Shown here one piece after another: positions 13,873-23,178 of a stretch of 64,000 nucleotides of DNA (its first letter is position 1; every line of letters begins with the position of its first letter). The stretch comes from Pseudomonadota bacterium (GTDB lineage: Bacteria; Desulfobacterota; Syntrophorhabdia; Syntrophorhabdales; Syntrophorhabdaceae). A program made the translations under genes and the position numbers. The notes below the pieces were generated by a model, which saw nothing but the letters and a program-made list of their open reading frames with translations, was not told the DNA's origin and did no database searches. The stretch spans positions 1 to 64,000 of the forward strand of contig JAPLKA010000084.1 in the NCBI GenBank assembly GCA_026388315.1. The letters run 5' to 3'.

Positions 13873-14838
13873 ATGAAAGCAATACTTTTCGACGGAGAGC
13901 TAACATATACCAACAAATATCCTGCGCCGGAACCGCAGGAAGGTGAAGCGCTCATAAAGGTAAATATGGCCGGGATATGCAATACTGACCTCGAAATTAT
14001 CAAAGGATATCTGGGCTTTAAGGGTGTTCTGGGGCATGAATTTGTTGGAATGGTTGAAAAGGTGAACGGTGTCAGCCATGATTTATCGGGGAAACGGGTA
14101 GTGGGGGAGATAAACTGTGCCTGCGGCGTATGTGATTATTGTTTAAAAGGGTTAAAAACCCATTGCCCTGACAGAAAAACACTGGGTATCACCAATAAAG
14201 ACGGGGCCTTCGCCGAATATACAACCCTCCCGGTGGATAACCTGTTTGTACTACCGGATAATATAACCGATGAAGAGGCAGTCTTTACCGAGCCATTGGC
14301 CGCAGCTTTTGAGATATTGGAACAGATCCACGTACATCCCGTTGATAAAATTCTCATCATGGGAGACGGCAAACTGGGCATCCTCATCGCCCTTGTACTG
14401 AAACTCACTCAGGCCGATGTAACGCTCGCCGGAAAACATGATAACAAGCTCATGGCAGCAAGCAATCAGGGTGTCAAAACCATAAAAATTACCCCCTTAT
14501 TTCCCCTCACCAAATCCTATGACATTGTTGTGGAGGCTACCGGCACGCCTGAAGGCTTTGAACTTGCCCTTCAACTGGTAAAGCCGCGTGGGAAAGTTGT
14601 TTTGAAAAGTACCGTCGCCAAAGGGAAAGAGATAAACCTTGCACCCGTGGTCATCGATGAAATACAGGTCATCGGCTCACGGTGCGGCCCTTTCGAACCG
14701 GCGCTGAGAGCGCTTTCCCGGAAGCTCATCGATGTCAAGCCCCTTATCACGGAAGTTTACAGACCCGAACAGGCAAAAGAGGCCTTCGAAAAGGCGAAAG
14801 GGAAAGATTCGCTGAAGGTGCTTATCGATTTCCGGTAA
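13873..14838 (+). CDS. Zinc-dependent alcohol dehydrogenase (MDR)
   Basis: A 321-aa medium-chain dehydrogenase. The catalytic zinc ligands are Cys36 (GICNTDLE) and His55/Glu56 (LGHEFVG). The structural zinc cysteines are C84, C87, C90 and C98. The nucleotide-binding glycine motif is GDGKLG near 166-171. The family oxidises alcohols or polyols with NAD(P). The protein is about 20 residues shorter than typical sorbitol/threonine dehydrogenases, mainly in the cofactor domain. It stands alone between divergent cysM and the convergent helicase gene. Confidence 0.85.
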   Translation: MKAILFDGELTYTNKYPAPEPQEGEALIKVNMAGICNTDLEIIKGYLGFKGVLGHEFVGMVEKVNGVSHDLSGKRVVGEINCACGVCDYCLKGLKTHCPDRKTLGITNKDGAFAEYTTLPVDNLFVLPDNITDEEAVFTEPLAAAFEILEQIHVHPVDKILIMGDGKLGILIALVLKLTQADVTLAGKHDNKLMAASNQGVKTIKITPLFPLTKSYDIVVEATGTPEGFELALQLVKPRGKVVLKSTVAKGKEINLAPVVIDEIQVIGSRCGPFEPALRALSRKLIDVKPLITEVYRPEQAKEAFEKAKGKDSLKVLIDFR

Positions 14839-14873
14839 AAAAAGCCAGGGAAACAGGGCACGAGGAAAACTGT

Positions 14874-16169
14874 TTAGTCACGCCCTGCACTGCTGACCAT
14901 CTTTAAAAGGGAAGCTGCAATATCCAGAGAAGTAAAATCGTCCTTCAGAAGCGGTTCGATCATCTGAATATATCGTTCGAGTTTGCCCTCCTCAACGGTT
15001 TCCTTTATTTTATCAAGAAGCGCCGTTGTTCTCGCTTCTTCCACATCGGCAAAAGAGGGGGTGGGGTGACGGTCAATTTTTATATTGGCGTAATTCTGAA
15101 TCTCTCTCAATTTGTATATTTCCCTTCCAACAACAAAGGTAAAGGCGCGCCCTTTTTTTCCTGCACGGGCTGTTCTCCCGATACGGTGAACATAATACTC
15201 TTCATCCTGAGGAAGGTCATAGTTAAAGACCGCCCCGATATCCTCAACATCAATGCCTCTTGCCGCTACATCGGTTGCCACAAGTATTTCAGTCATGTTT
15301 TTCCTGAACTTACCCATTGCCCTGTCCCTTTGCTGCTGTGTCAGATCACCGTGGAGGCTGTCAGCCACGTACCCTCTTGCCTGGAGATGCATCACCACTT
15401 CATCCACCCGTCTTTTCGTGTTACAGAAGACAAGGGAGGATTTCAGGTTATGCATATCGATGAGGCGGCTGAGCACCTCAAGTTTCATACTCTCCTTCAA
15501 TTCAAAATATACCTGTTTAACACGGGGGACGGTAAGCTGTTTGTGGACTACCTTTATAAACTCCGGGTCTCTCTGGTATCTTCTGGTAAGGTCAAGGATG
15601 GGCTTGGGCATGGTAGCCGAAAAGAGGAGTGTCTGCCTTTCTTCCGGGACTTTTCTGAGGATAGTCTCCACATCGTCAATAAAACCCATGTTGAGCATCT
15701 CATCCGCCTCATCCAGAACAACCGTTTTCACATTGTTCAGCTTTAATGTGCCGCGGTTGATATGGTCAATGGTACGCCCAGGAGTGCCGATAACGATATG
15801 GACGCCGCTTTTTAAAGCCCTGATCTGACGGTCTATGGGCTGCCCGCCATAAACGGGCAGTATATTGATATCTTTCCTGTACTTCAGGAGTCTTTTCAAT
15901 TCCTCTGCTACCTGTATGGCCAGTTCCCGTGTAGGGCACAAAATGATGGCCTGTACGGTTTTTGACCTTGCATGAAGCTTTTCTATTATAGGAATGCCAA
16001 ATGCGATTGTTTTTCCGGTGCCCGTCTGCGACTGGCCGATTATATCCTTCCCTTCAAGTACAGTAGGAATGGTTTGTGCCTGGATAGGTGTTGTTTCTTC
16101 GAAACCCATATCCGCAACTGCTTTGCCTATTTCCCTTGACAGGGAAAGGTCTTCAAATTTTTCTGTCAA
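14874..16169 (-). CDS. DEAD-box ATP-dependent RNA helicase
   Basis: A 431-aa helicase with all motifs in order: Q motif TPIQAQTIP, Walker A SQTGTGKT, PTRELAIQ, GTPGR, DEAD in VLDEADEMLNMGF, SAT, VFCNTKRRVDE, ATDVAARGIDV and HRIGRTARAGKKG. It is a core DEAD-box protein of the DeaD/CshA/RhlE kind, with only a short tail (about 50 residues) after motif VI and no DbpA RNA-binding domain. It should unwind RNA during ribosome assembly or mRNA decay, often under cold stress. It converges on the alcohol dehydrogenase gene. Confidence 0.93.
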   Translation of the reverse strand: MTEKFEDLSLSREIGKAVADMGFEETTPIQAQTIPTVLEGKDIIGQSQTGTGKTIAFGIPIIEKLHARSKTVQAIILCPTRELAIQVAEELKRLLKYRKDINILPVYGGQPIDRQIRALKSGVHIVIGTPGRTIDHINRGTLKLNNVKTVVLDEADEMLNMGFIDDVETILRKVPEERQTLLFSATMPKPILDLTRRYQRDPEFIKVVHKQLTVPRVKQVYFELKESMKLEVLSRLIDMHNLKSSLVFCNTKRRVDEVVMHLQARGYVADSLHGDLTQQQRDRAMGKFRKNMTEILVATDVAARGIDVEDIGAVFNYDLPQDEEYYVHRIGRTARAGKKGRAFTFVVGREIYKLREIQNYANIKIDRHPTPSFADVEEARTTALLDKIKETVEEGKLERYIQMIEPLLKDDFTSLDIAASLLKMVSSAGRD

Positions 16170-16353
16170 AATGCATCTCCTTTATTGTTCTTTTGTAGCC
16201 GTGGACCAGTCAATCCTTATTTCATTTCGTTGTTCTGTGATTAAGAAGAGGGATGGGTTGAGAACACGACAGCACACTATACCATTATTCGCCAAATACT
16301 GCAAACTAAAAGGAAAAATCTTACTTCTTGATATATGCGATGAATGATCTGCT

Positions 16354-17553
16354 TTAATATTTGAACATGCCGTTTTCGTAAATTACCATTTTTTTTCCCG
16401 ACGTGAGGTGGGCCGTAACTGTCTTATCCTCTGTATTGACAAGGTCCCAGTGAAGGGCTGAATCGTTAAAACCCATCTTCTTTTTGAATTCCTTCGTGAT
16501 GTCTGCGGGATCGCCGGCATAGGTATCCACATAGGATGCCCCGAGGGCAACATGGGAATTGCCGTAATCTCCACCGAAGTTCTCATCAAAGAGGGTGTCA
16601 GCCATGAACCTGTCAATCCTGGAGAACCGCCTGTCGGTGAGAGAAAACTCGCCCACTTTTGATGCTCCGGGGTCCATGGAAATCTGTTTTTTCGTGAACT
16701 CTTCCCCTGTCTTAGCCTCCGCCTTTATAACCGAACCTTTCCGGAAAGTAAGACGCACTTCTTCAACATAATTTCCGCTCCTGAAGGATGGGAGGTTCGC
16801 ATAGTATGTCCCTTCTGTACCACGCCAGTCCGGGGAGAAAAAGACCTCAAAGCTCGGTATGTTGTGCCCTGAAACGCCACTCCATTTTCGTCTCTCACCA
16901 GGGGTAATCTTCAGGTCAACATTCTGCGACTCCATGTGGAAATATTTCACTTTAAGACCGTTTAACCATTTCTTGATGGAGGTAACGTTTTTCAGGATGG
17001 CGCTCCACTCTTTAACCGGGTTGTCTTTGTCGAGGTAACACGCCTTTATAATCTGCGCCTTGTATTCATCCATGGTGGTCTTTGCCTGCTCTGCAAGCTC
17101 AACAGTAGGAAAGGTGCACAGTGTCCACCCGTAAAGTCCCTTCTGCTCGCGATTTTCAAGAATTTCGCGCAGGGGTTTTCTGGAAACGAGAAACTTTCCA
17201 ATCTTTGCAGGGTCTACATCTTTGAGGTGTGTAAGAGATTCCGGCGCCCGGAGAAAGATCCTTCCGCTCAGATTTTCCATTAACTCTTTATCGCCCGGCG
17301 CCTGAAAAACAAGCTGCCTGTTATTCGATAATGCATAAAAATTGTGCTCCATGCCATAGGTTGCGATCATACGCTGAACAGGATTCATACCCCAGCGAAG
17401 GAGCTTTTCATAGAGTATCCCGGCAAGCCCTATGGCAGGAAGGTCATATTGCAGGAGTATAATATCATTCTTTTTAAATCTCTCTTTCCGGGCTGTTTTT
17501 AATCCCCAGATCAGCACATCGGCATATTTGTTCAGCTCAGTTTTGGTAAACAT
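16354..17553 (-). CDS. Aminopeptidase, M29 family
   Basis: A 399-aa metallopeptidase of the thermophilic aminopeptidase family (AmpS/AmpT). Metal-ligand regions are visible: SFEVFFSPDW near 258, VGEFSLTDRR, NFGGDYGNSHVALG (His ligand) and SALHWDLVN (His and Asp) near 365. The enzyme removes N-terminal residues from peptides in the cytoplasm with two Co/Zn/Mn ions. I chose the ATG at 17553 (MFTKTELNKYADVLI), which has GGGAGG ten bases before it; the longer frame to 17694 overlaps the upstream CPBP gene and does not look like the family. Confidence 0.88.
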   Translation of the reverse strand: MFTKTELNKYADVLIWGLKTARKERFKKNDIILLQYDLPAIGLAGILYEKLLRWGMNPVQRMIATYGMEHNFYALSNNRQLVFQAPGDKELMENLSGRIFLRAPESLTHLKDVDPAKIGKFLVSRKPLREILENREQKGLYGWTLCTFPTVELAEQAKTTMDEYKAQIIKACYLDKDNPVKEWSAILKNVTSIKKWLNGLKVKYFHMESQNVDLKITPGERRKWSGVSGHNIPSFEVFFSPDWRGTEGTYYANLPSFRSGNYVEEVRLTFRKGSVIKAEAKTGEEFTKKQISMDPGASKVGEFSLTDRRFSRIDRFMADTLFDENFGGDYGNSHVALGASYVDTYAGDPADITKEFKKKMGFNDSALHWDLVNTEDKTVTAHLTSGKKMVIYENGMFKY

Positions 17554-17582
17554 CGTGTCATTGCCTCCCGTTTTTAATTGCC

Positions 17583-18302
17583 TCACCTTATCGGAAACAT
17601 GATGAAAATAAAGGGGTCCCATACCATGTGGGAAATGAGGACCGGTATCAAACTCCCCGTGCAAACATACAGACCTCCCCAGAATACACCGCACACAAGG
17701 GCTGCAAGGATCATGACCGGATTAGCCGTCGGCACATGTACGCCTGTATAAAGGACTACTGTAACAAGAAAGGCGGTCCGCTTCCCCCACCTGCCCTGGA
17801 AATACCTCTGAACAAAACCACGCCAGTATACTTCTTCACCAAACCCTATCGGGAAGAAAAGGAGCAACCCGACTAACGATGGAGAAACATTCTCCTTATT
17901 TGCATAGATAGCATTCAGGTTTTCGGCCCGCTGCGGCAGCAGGCCGGTATATTCATTAATCAAAACAAGGATGTGGTGCCCGAACCAGAAAATTCCATAG
18001 AGAACTGCGGCGGCGGCAAACCCTGTGATCACATGATTTAGAGTACATTCCCCCCATCGGAAAGAAGGCCCGCCGAAGCAAAATGATATTGCACTGAGAA
18101 GTATTGTGCTTATTGTCATCATGAGCCAGAAGTTAAAAGGCCTTATATTGAACATGACAAACCAGAGAATGAAGGCAATAGCTACCGAAATAACAATACT
18201 TTTTCGCAAGGCAGGGGCATTAATGGATGACAAAATGCTGTACCAGGAGGGATATGAGAAACAGTATGCTGAAAACTGAATGCAGTTGCGCTGTCGCTGC
18301 AT
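17583..18302 (-). CDS. CPBP intramembrane metalloprotease (CAAX-like)
   Basis: A protein of up to 239 aa with about six membrane helices and the CPBP/Abi signature: GFGEEVYWRGF (E-E-x-x-x-R, near 155), LYTGVHV (His) and VLISHMVWDP (His and Asp). Bacterial members cleave proteins within the membrane or modify peptides; no substrate is evident. The longest frame overlaps menA by 83 bases, and a TTG start at 18233, about 216 residues, is more likely, since residues before LSSINAPALRK look like a shadow of menA. It probably shares a transcript with the upstream menA-like gene. Confidence 0.8.
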   Translation of the reverse strand: MQRQRNCIQFSAYCFSYPSWYSILSSINAPALRKSIVISVAIAFILWFVMFNIRPFNFWLMMTISTILLSAISFCFGGPSFRWGECTLNHVITGFAAAAVLYGIFWFGHHILVLINEYTGLLPQRAENLNAIYANKENVSPSLVGLLLFFPIGFGEEVYWRGFVQRYFQGRWGKRTAFLVTVVLYTGVHVPTANPVMILAALVCGVFWGGLYVCTGSLIPVLISHMVWDPFIFIMFPIR

Positions 18303-19137
18303 CGATCATGACAAACTGCTGTTCCGGGACTTTATTCTTCAGGTTTACGCGCTTGATAAGTTTCAGGGCAAGAGGCAACGAAAGAAGTGTAATGAGGGAT
18401 ATTGCAGGCAACCCGTTTGCTATAATAAGAACTACTACTGAAACATAGGCGCTGAGGACAAGCCCGTAATACATGAATTTCGAATTTCTTTCGCCGATCA
18501 CGATAGCAACGGTCTTTATGTTAACCATTGAATCATTTTTTATGTCACGTAAATTATTGCTATGCAAAACGGCATCAACAAGGAACGCTACAGGGATTGC
18601 ATAGAGTACCGGCGCCCATGAAAAATGGTGAGCCTGAACAAAATAAGCCCCTAACGTCATGGCAGGACCGAATGAGATAAAAACCGCAAGATCACCAAGG
18701 GCATGATACTTAAAAGAGAAGGGCTCTGCCGTATAAAATAAACCTAAAGCAGCGCCTATGAGGATAATCCAGATCAGAACTCCGCCATGGGGGGTAGTTG
18801 CGACAAGATATATCCCTATGCTTGTGGCGACAATATAAGCAATAATTGAGCCAATGAACAGTTTTGCCGGGTCGATCAGGTTGTCCACCAAAACCCCGCT
18901 TGAACCGAATGTGCCTTCCCGGTCCACCCGTTTCTTAAAATCAAAATAATCTGCAATCATATTTGCGCCGGCATGGGCAATCACGCAACCAACCAGCGCA
19001 AGCACAAAATGCAGCCAGTTAAGTTTTAGGCCGGGATTCTCGAGCTTTGCGATAATTCCGCCAAGTATAGGCGGAAGGATACTTACAGTAAGCGAAAAGG
19101 GCCTTGCCGCTTGCCACCATATTGATACTTTTGACAT
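18220..19137 (-). CDS. menA: UbiA-family prenyltransferase, MenA-like
   Basis: A 305-aa integral membrane protein with about nine helices. The first Asp-rich motif is ANMIADYFDFKKRVD near residue 59 and the second is HSNNLRDIKND near 193. Both match 1,4-dihydroxy-2-naphthoate polyprenyltransferases, which attach the isoprenoid tail in menaquinone synthesis. The lysine/arginine-rich RVDREGTFGSSGVL loop is also typical. No other men genes are nearby. A UbiA-type for another aromatic acceptor cannot be excluded. Confidence 0.8.
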   Translation of the reverse strand: MSKVSIWWQAARPFSLTVSILPPILGGIIAKLENPGLKLNWLHFVLALVGCVIAHAGANMIADYFDFKKRVDREGTFGSSGVLVDNLIDPAKLFIGSIIAYIVATSIGIYLVATTPHGGVLIWIILIGAALGLFYTAEPFSFKYHALGDLAVFISFGPAMTLGAYFVQAHHFSWAPVLYAIPVAFLVDAVLHSNNLRDIKNDSMVNIKTVAIVIGERNSKFMYYGLVLSAYVSVVVLIIANGLPAISLITLLSLPLALKLIKRVNLKNKVPEQQFVMIDAATAQLHSVFSILFLISLLVQHFVIH

Positions 19138-19212
19138 TTCTAAGCCTCCTCCACAAAAATGCTTATCCGAATAAGTATAAACAGCCTCAATATCAAGAAG
19201 ACGATAGCCGCT

Positions 19213-19824
19213 TCACTTCCTCATTATAACCCACAAACCGCCTTCTGACATAAGGTCAATAGTGCCCGGTATTTTACCTGTCTGAATCTCCTGTCTTAGC
19301 ATGTCTTCAGAAATTTCAATCTTGCCGGCCCGAAGGTTAAACTCACGAGACCTCTTCCCGATACCATCAATAACAGGCGAAGGGGTGTATTTTCCAAAAC
19401 CTCCTCCGATAAGGGCAATCCCCCCAGTCCTTAACGCCCGGTAAACTGCTTTGAAATCCAGGCTGAAGAGCGATGGAAAAAACAAAGCACCGCGGAATAG
19501 TATCAGGTCATACGTATTATCACGTACCCCCTTCAGCGCGGCATCTGAGTCTATTACCTCAATTACGTCAGTCGTATTATGTCTTTCTGCTTCTTCGCGA
19601 TAGAATTCTGTCAAACCTGACGGGAACGTTACAAGGGAAAAAGAGCTTCCAGCTTTAATCTTCTGTAAGGCAAATATGACGCCGCAGAAAGGACCTATTT
19701 CAGCAACACTGCCGTCATTCCGGTTATAGCATTCCCTGATATGTTCAGCCAGGAATGGATAGACAGGCTGCCAGAGATAGTATAGTTCTTTGACCGGCTC
19801 AAGGCTCTTGATTAATAGTGTCAC
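19213..19824 (-). CDS. SAM-dependent methyltransferase-like protein
   Basis: A 203-aa protein with a Rossmann-type methyltransferase layout: VAEIGPFCGVIFAL as glycine motif I near 40, VIEVIDSDA as the post-I acidic strand, DLILFRGALFF as motif II, and YRALRTGGIALIGGG as motif III. The start is GTG at 19824 and shares bases with the TGA of a hisF remnant (GTGA), so it was translationally coupled to hisF. The substrate is unknown; its closeness to menA is suggestive but not proof of a quinone role. Confidence 0.65.
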   Translation of the reverse strand: MTLLIKSLEPVKELYYLWQPVYPFLAEHIRECYNRNDGSVAEIGPFCGVIFALQKIKAGSSFSLVTFPSGLTEFYREEAERHNTTDVIEVIDSDAALKGVRDNTYDLILFRGALFFPSLFSLDFKAVYRALRTGGIALIGGGFGKYTPSPVIDGIGKRSREFNLRAGKIEISEDMLRQEIQTGKIPGTIDLMSEGGLWVIMRK

Positions 19825-19950
19825 AGGATAACCTTCAAACCCCTCTCTTTAAGATAAGTTTTTACTTGTTTTATAGAGAAAGTACAGTCCCTTTACAACA
19901 CGCCCATCCTTCATATCCAGACAGGGCATAATTTTAATTACTGTTTCCAT
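19821..19950 (-). pseudogene. hisF: hisF remnant with a large internal deletion
   Basis: From ATG 19950 (ribosome site AAAGGAG) the reading METVIKIMPCLDMKDGRVVK is the hallmark start of HisF, the cyclase subunit of imidazole glycerol phosphate synthase. After about 24 codons the frame runs into LYKTSKNLS and a stop. In a neighbouring frame the DNA encodes VKTYLKERGLKVIL then TGA, the typical HisF end. About 200 central codons are therefore missing and the ends are fused out of frame. The intact product would be a 250-residue barrel. Confidence 0.8.
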
Positions 19951-20033
19951 GCAGACTCCTTTCTTCCTGTGTATTAGGCGCTATTGAACGATATTTATAA
20001 TGATTTCGCTCATATAAGTCAAGAAAAGATAAC

Positions 20034-20663
20034 CTATTCCCTGAGGAGTTGCTTCAGCCTCTCCATGTCTTCCCAAACCTCCTTGACCCGATTCTGGTTG
20101 CGGAGGAGGAATGCAGGATGGTATGTGGGAAGAAGCTTTATGCCCTCATATGAGGTAAGCACACCTCTGATTCTGGTTATCTTCTCATCAACGCCAAACA
20201 GTGTATTATAGGCGTGTTTGCCCAATGTACAGATTATCTTCGGGCTGATAAGTTCTAACTGGGAAAGGAGATAATTCTTGCATGCCTCCACCTCCACCGG
20301 TTCGGGGTCTCTGTTGTTGGGAGGCCTGCACTTAAGAACGTTACAGATAAATACTTCTTCACGCCTAAGTCCGATCCTCTCTATCATCTGGTCCAGAAAC
20401 TTACCGGCCCTCCCCACAAATGGCCTTCCCTGAAGATCTTCTTCTTCGCCGGGGGCTTCTCCGATAAACAATAATTGCGCCCTGTCGCTTCCCTCTCCGA
20501 ATACTGCATTCGTTCTTGTGGCAGCAAGAGAACATTTTTTGCATTCACTCACCTGCTTCCGCAAAAGGGGAAGCGTCACAACGTTTTCCCTTTGAGAAAC
20601 GTATGAGTCAATACCCATATTTTTAAGGGAAATAAGAAATCTGCGCGGGTCTATCTCGTTCAT
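20034..20663 (-). CDS. Uracil-DNA glycosylase, family 4 (Fe-S)
   Basis: A 209-aa family-4 uracil-DNA glycosylase that removes uracil from DNA after cytosine deamination. The four 4Fe-4S cysteines are C41, C44, C128 and C145; C-x16-C between the last two is the expected spacing. The catalytic motif I is GEAPGEEEDLQGRPFVGRAG and motif II is HPAFLLRN. The start ATG at 20663 gives MNEIDPRRF. It follows gatA on the minus strand after a 120-base gap with repeats. Confidence 0.92.
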   Translation of the reverse strand: MNEIDPRRFLISLKNMGIDSYVSQRENVVTLPLLRKQVSECKKCSLAATRTNAVFGEGSDRAQLLFIGEAPGEEEDLQGRPFVGRAGKFLDQMIERIGLRREEVFICNVLKCRPPNNRDPEPVEVEACKNYLLSQLELISPKIICTLGKHAYNTLFGVDEKITRIRGVLTSYEGIKLLPTYHPAFLLRNQNRVKEVWEDMERLKQLLRE

Positions 20664-20721
20664 TGTTTTGAATAATCACCGTTCCTTATTTCCGTTTATG
20701 GGTTGCGGGTTTAATGCAACT

Positions 20722-20743
20722 CAGGCTGAAGCCTGCGGCTACC
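20722..20743. repeat. Dispersed hairpin repeat, copy 1
   Basis: CAGGCTGAAGCCTGCGGCTACC has an internal stem CAGGCT / AGCCTG. A near copy is at 22673-22694. Such units are scattered between genes and probably transcribed as hairpins. A tandem GCCGATAC repeat follows at about 20763-20781. Confidence 0.6.
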
Positions 20744-20784
20744 AGTACTGCTTCTCTCATTCGCCGATACGCCGATACGCCGGT

Positions 20785-22251
20785 TCATGAATTTTTGAAC
20801 CGTTCCGGTATTTTCTTCACATTGTTCTCCGTCTCGAATACATATGCTGCCTGGAGCATTCTTGCCTCGTCGAGGGGTTGTCCGATAATCTGCAAACCAA
20901 TCGGCAGACCGGCACTGTCAAACCCGCACGGAAGCGACATACCGGGCAGTCCGGCAAGGTTTACGGGGATTGTAAATATATCGGAGAGGTACATGGTCAA
21001 CGGATCTTCTGTCTTCTCACCTGCCTTAAAGGCCGTTGTAGGAGAAACAGGGGTCATGATAATATCGCACTTCTTGAATGCCTCTTCAAAATCCCGTCTG
21101 ATAAGCGTTCGTACCTGTCCCGCCTTTCTGTAATATGCATCATAATAACCGGAGGACAGAACATAGGTGCCGAGGATTATCCTCCTCTTCACCTCTTTTC
21201 CGAACCCTTTCAGCCTTGTTTTTTTGTACATATCGATAATATCTTTTCCGTCCACCCTTAACCCGTATTTTACCCCGTCATACCGTGCAAGGTTGGAAGA
21301 GGCTTCTGCTGTACAAATGATATAGTACACTGCAACTGCATATTCCGTATGGGGGAGCGAAATCTCCACTGTTGATGCCCCGTTTTTTACATAAAATGAT
21401 ATGGCGTCTTCGACAGTCTTTTTTACATCCGGCCCCATACCCTCAATGAGGTATTCTTTCGGTATGCCTATCTTCATGCCTTTTATATCTCTTCCGAGAT
21501 ATTCCAAATAATCCGGTACGGGCTGGGCAAGAGAGGTGGAGTCCATGGGGTCATATCCGGCAATAGCACTCATTAACATGGCACAGTCAGTCACATTCCG
21601 CGTGATGGGGCCTATCTGGTCAAGGGAAGATGCAAAGGCAATGAGACCATAGCGCGATACCCTTCCATAGGTAGGTTTCATGCCTACAGTGCCGCAAAGG
21701 CTTGCCGGTTGTCTTATCGAACCGCCTGTATCGGTCCCAAGAGAGGCCACACATAATCCGGCCGCTGTAGCCGAAGCAGGACCCCCGCTTGAGCCACCGG
21801 GAATACGCTCCAGATCCCATGGATTTTTTGTAACCTGGAAAGAGGAGTTTTCCGTGGATGAACCCATAGCAAATTCATCCATATTTAACCGCCCGAGGTG
21901 GACAAATCCCTCTTCTTTCAATCTTTTGATAACCGTTGCATCATAGGGGGGGATAAAACCTTTCAATATTTGAGATGCGCAGGTAGTCTCTATCCCTTTA
22001 GTACAATAGATATCCTTTATGCCGAGCGGGACACCGAGCAGCTTACCATCTTCACCTTTGGCAATCCTTGCGTCTGCCTCTTTTGCCATATCCATGGCCA
22101 CGTCTTCTGTAAGTTTTATATATGTCAGCAGTTCACCATCGTATCTATTTATCCTGTCAAGATAGAACCTGGTAAGCTCTACAGAGGTGATTTCCTTCTT
22201 TTTCAAAAGCTCTCTTAACTGTGTAATATTCAAATCAAGTAACGTTTCCAC
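20785..22251 (-). CDS. gatA: Aspartyl/glutamyl-tRNA amidotransferase subunit A
   Basis: A 488-aa amidase-signature protein. The catalytic Lys79 is in [11 protein letters not shown], Ser154 in GGSSGGPAS and Ser178 in [13 protein letters not shown]. GatA releases ammonia from glutamine and feeds it to GatB for conversion of Glu-tRNA(Gln) or Asp-tRNA(Asn). gatC lies about 107 bases upstream on the same strand, separated by a repeat array; gatB is not in the window. Length and motifs are normal. Confidence 0.96.
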   Translation of the reverse strand: METLLDLNITQLRELLKKKEITSVELTRFYLDRINRYDGELLTYIKLTEDVAMDMAKEADARIAKGEDGKLLGVPLGIKDIYCTKGIETTCASQILKGFIPPYDATVIKRLKEEGFVHLGRLNMDEFAMGSSTENSSFQVTKNPWDLERIPGGSSGGPASATAAGLCVASLGTDTGGSIRQPASLCGTVGMKPTYGRVSRYGLIAFASSLDQIGPITRNVTDCAMLMSAIAGYDPMDSTSLAQPVPDYLEYLGRDIKGMKIGIPKEYLIEGMGPDVKKTVEDAISFYVKNGASTVEISLPHTEYAVAVYYIICTAEASSNLARYDGVKYGLRVDGKDIIDMYKKTRLKGFGKEVKRRIILGTYVLSSGYYDAYYRKAGQVRTLIRRDFEEAFKKCDIIMTPVSPTTAFKAGEKTEDPLTMYLSDIFTIPVNLAGLPGMSLPCGFDSAGLPIGLQIIGQPLDEARMLQAAYVFETENNVKKIPERFKNS

Positions 22252-22270
22252 TTTAACTCCTTTAAAATAG

Positions 22271-22356
22271 TCGATAGTGAATAGTATTTAGTGAATAGCA
22301 AAAACACTCCTCATTCACCATCCGCTATTCACTATTCACTGTTCACTATTCACTGT
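22271..22356. repeat. ATTCACT short-repeat block 1
   Basis: Repeats of ATTCACT and GTTCACT on one arm and AGTGAATA on the other form an imperfect long palindrome between gatC and gatA. Related blocks are at 27345, 40666 and 60963. Confidence 0.75.
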
Positions 22357-22358
22357 AC

Positions 22359-22652
22359 TTAATCTATTTCAATAATCGGTGGAACTTTGAAAAATGAGCC
22401 TTTTTTCTCCGGGGCATTTTGAGTAGATGCATCTACACTGAACGAATCTTTTGCAACGTCATCCCTCAAGACACATACAACAGGCATAGGGTGGCTCATG
22501 GGCTCAATTCCTTTTGTATCAAGCGAATTAAGCTGATCCATATACTCCAGAATGCTGTCTACCTGCACTGTATAAAGCTCAATTTCATCAGGATCAAGCT
22601 CCAACCTTCCCAGATGTGCCACATGTTCCACCACATCTTTTGTAATCTTCAT
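22359..22652 (-). CDS. gatC: Aspartyl/glutamyl-tRNA amidotransferase subunit C
   Basis: A 97-aa GatC: MKITKDVVEHVAHLGRLELD, then YTVQVDSILEYMDQLNSLDT, KGIEPMSHPMPV and a tail with EKKGSFFKVPPIIEID. The small subunit wraps around GatA and GatB and stabilises the amidotransferase. It precedes gatA in the usual C-A order. A good ribosome site (GGAGG) lies before ATG 22652. Confidence 0.95.
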   Translation of the reverse strand: MKITKDVVEHVAHLGRLELDPDEIELYTVQVDSILEYMDQLNSLDTKGIEPMSHPMPVVCVLRDDVAKDSFSVDASTQNAPEKKGSFFKVPPIIEID

Positions 22653-22672
22653 TTTCCCTCCAAAAAACCACG

Positions 22673-22694
22673 CAGGTTAAAACCTGCGGCTACC
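22673..22694. repeat. Dispersed hairpin repeat, copy 2
   Basis: CAGGTTAAAACCTGCGGCTACC has the stem CAGGTT / AACCTG and shares the GCGGCTACC tail with 20722-20743. It is followed by a tandem GAGCTAT (22730-22746) that touches the CBS gene's stop. Confidence 0.6.
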
Positions 22695-22746
22695 TTGTTG
22701 GCTCATAGCAAGGGCATTAAAACCATGAGCTATGAGCTATGAGCTA

Positions 22747-23124
22747 TTATCCGCACTCTGCCACTGCCTTGATAATATCTCCTCTCGTTACTATCCCTAC
22801 AATGGCATCGTTTTCTACAATCGGTATCCTGTTAATCTTTTTTTCAATCATCATTCTTGCCACATGAAATACAGACTCTGTAGGCGGAACAGTAATAACG
22901 TCTCCAACCATAACATCCTTTACCGTCAATTCCTGAAGCGTTCTCTTTTCTCCCTTCAGTTTTCGCAGAATATCGCTCTGGCATACTATCCCTGCAAGCC
23001 TGCCCTTTTCAACAACAGGCATACCTGCGATATTGAAAAGCTCGAATTTGTTGACAATAACGGTAAGTGTTTCCGAAGGGTGGCAGGTTACCACGTCTTT
23101 GTTCATTAGCTCCACGACTTTCAT
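22747..23124 (-). CDS. Stand-alone CBS-domain-pair protein
   Basis: A 125-aa protein made of two CBS motifs: VVELMNKDVVTCHPSETL with NIAGMPVVEKGRLAGIVCQS, and VKDVMVGDVITVPPTESV with NRIPIVENDAIVGIVTRGD. Such a Bateman module binds adenine nucleotides. I chose ATG 23124 with GGAGGG just before it. It lies directly downstream of the DUF294 nucleotidyltransferase-like gene. In many bacteria the CBS pair is fused to that protein, so the two probably act together as a sensor. Confidence 0.88.
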   Translation of the reverse strand: MKVVELMNKDVVTCHPSETLTVIVNKFELFNIAGMPVVEKGRLAGIVCQSDILRKLKGEKRTLQELTVKDVMVGDVITVPPTESVFHVARMMIEKKINRIPIVENDAIVGIVTRGDIIKAVAECG

Positions 23125-23178
23125 AATTCCCTCCACAAAATAGTGCTTTTGCGCAAAGCGCTACAATTTTCCTTCCAT

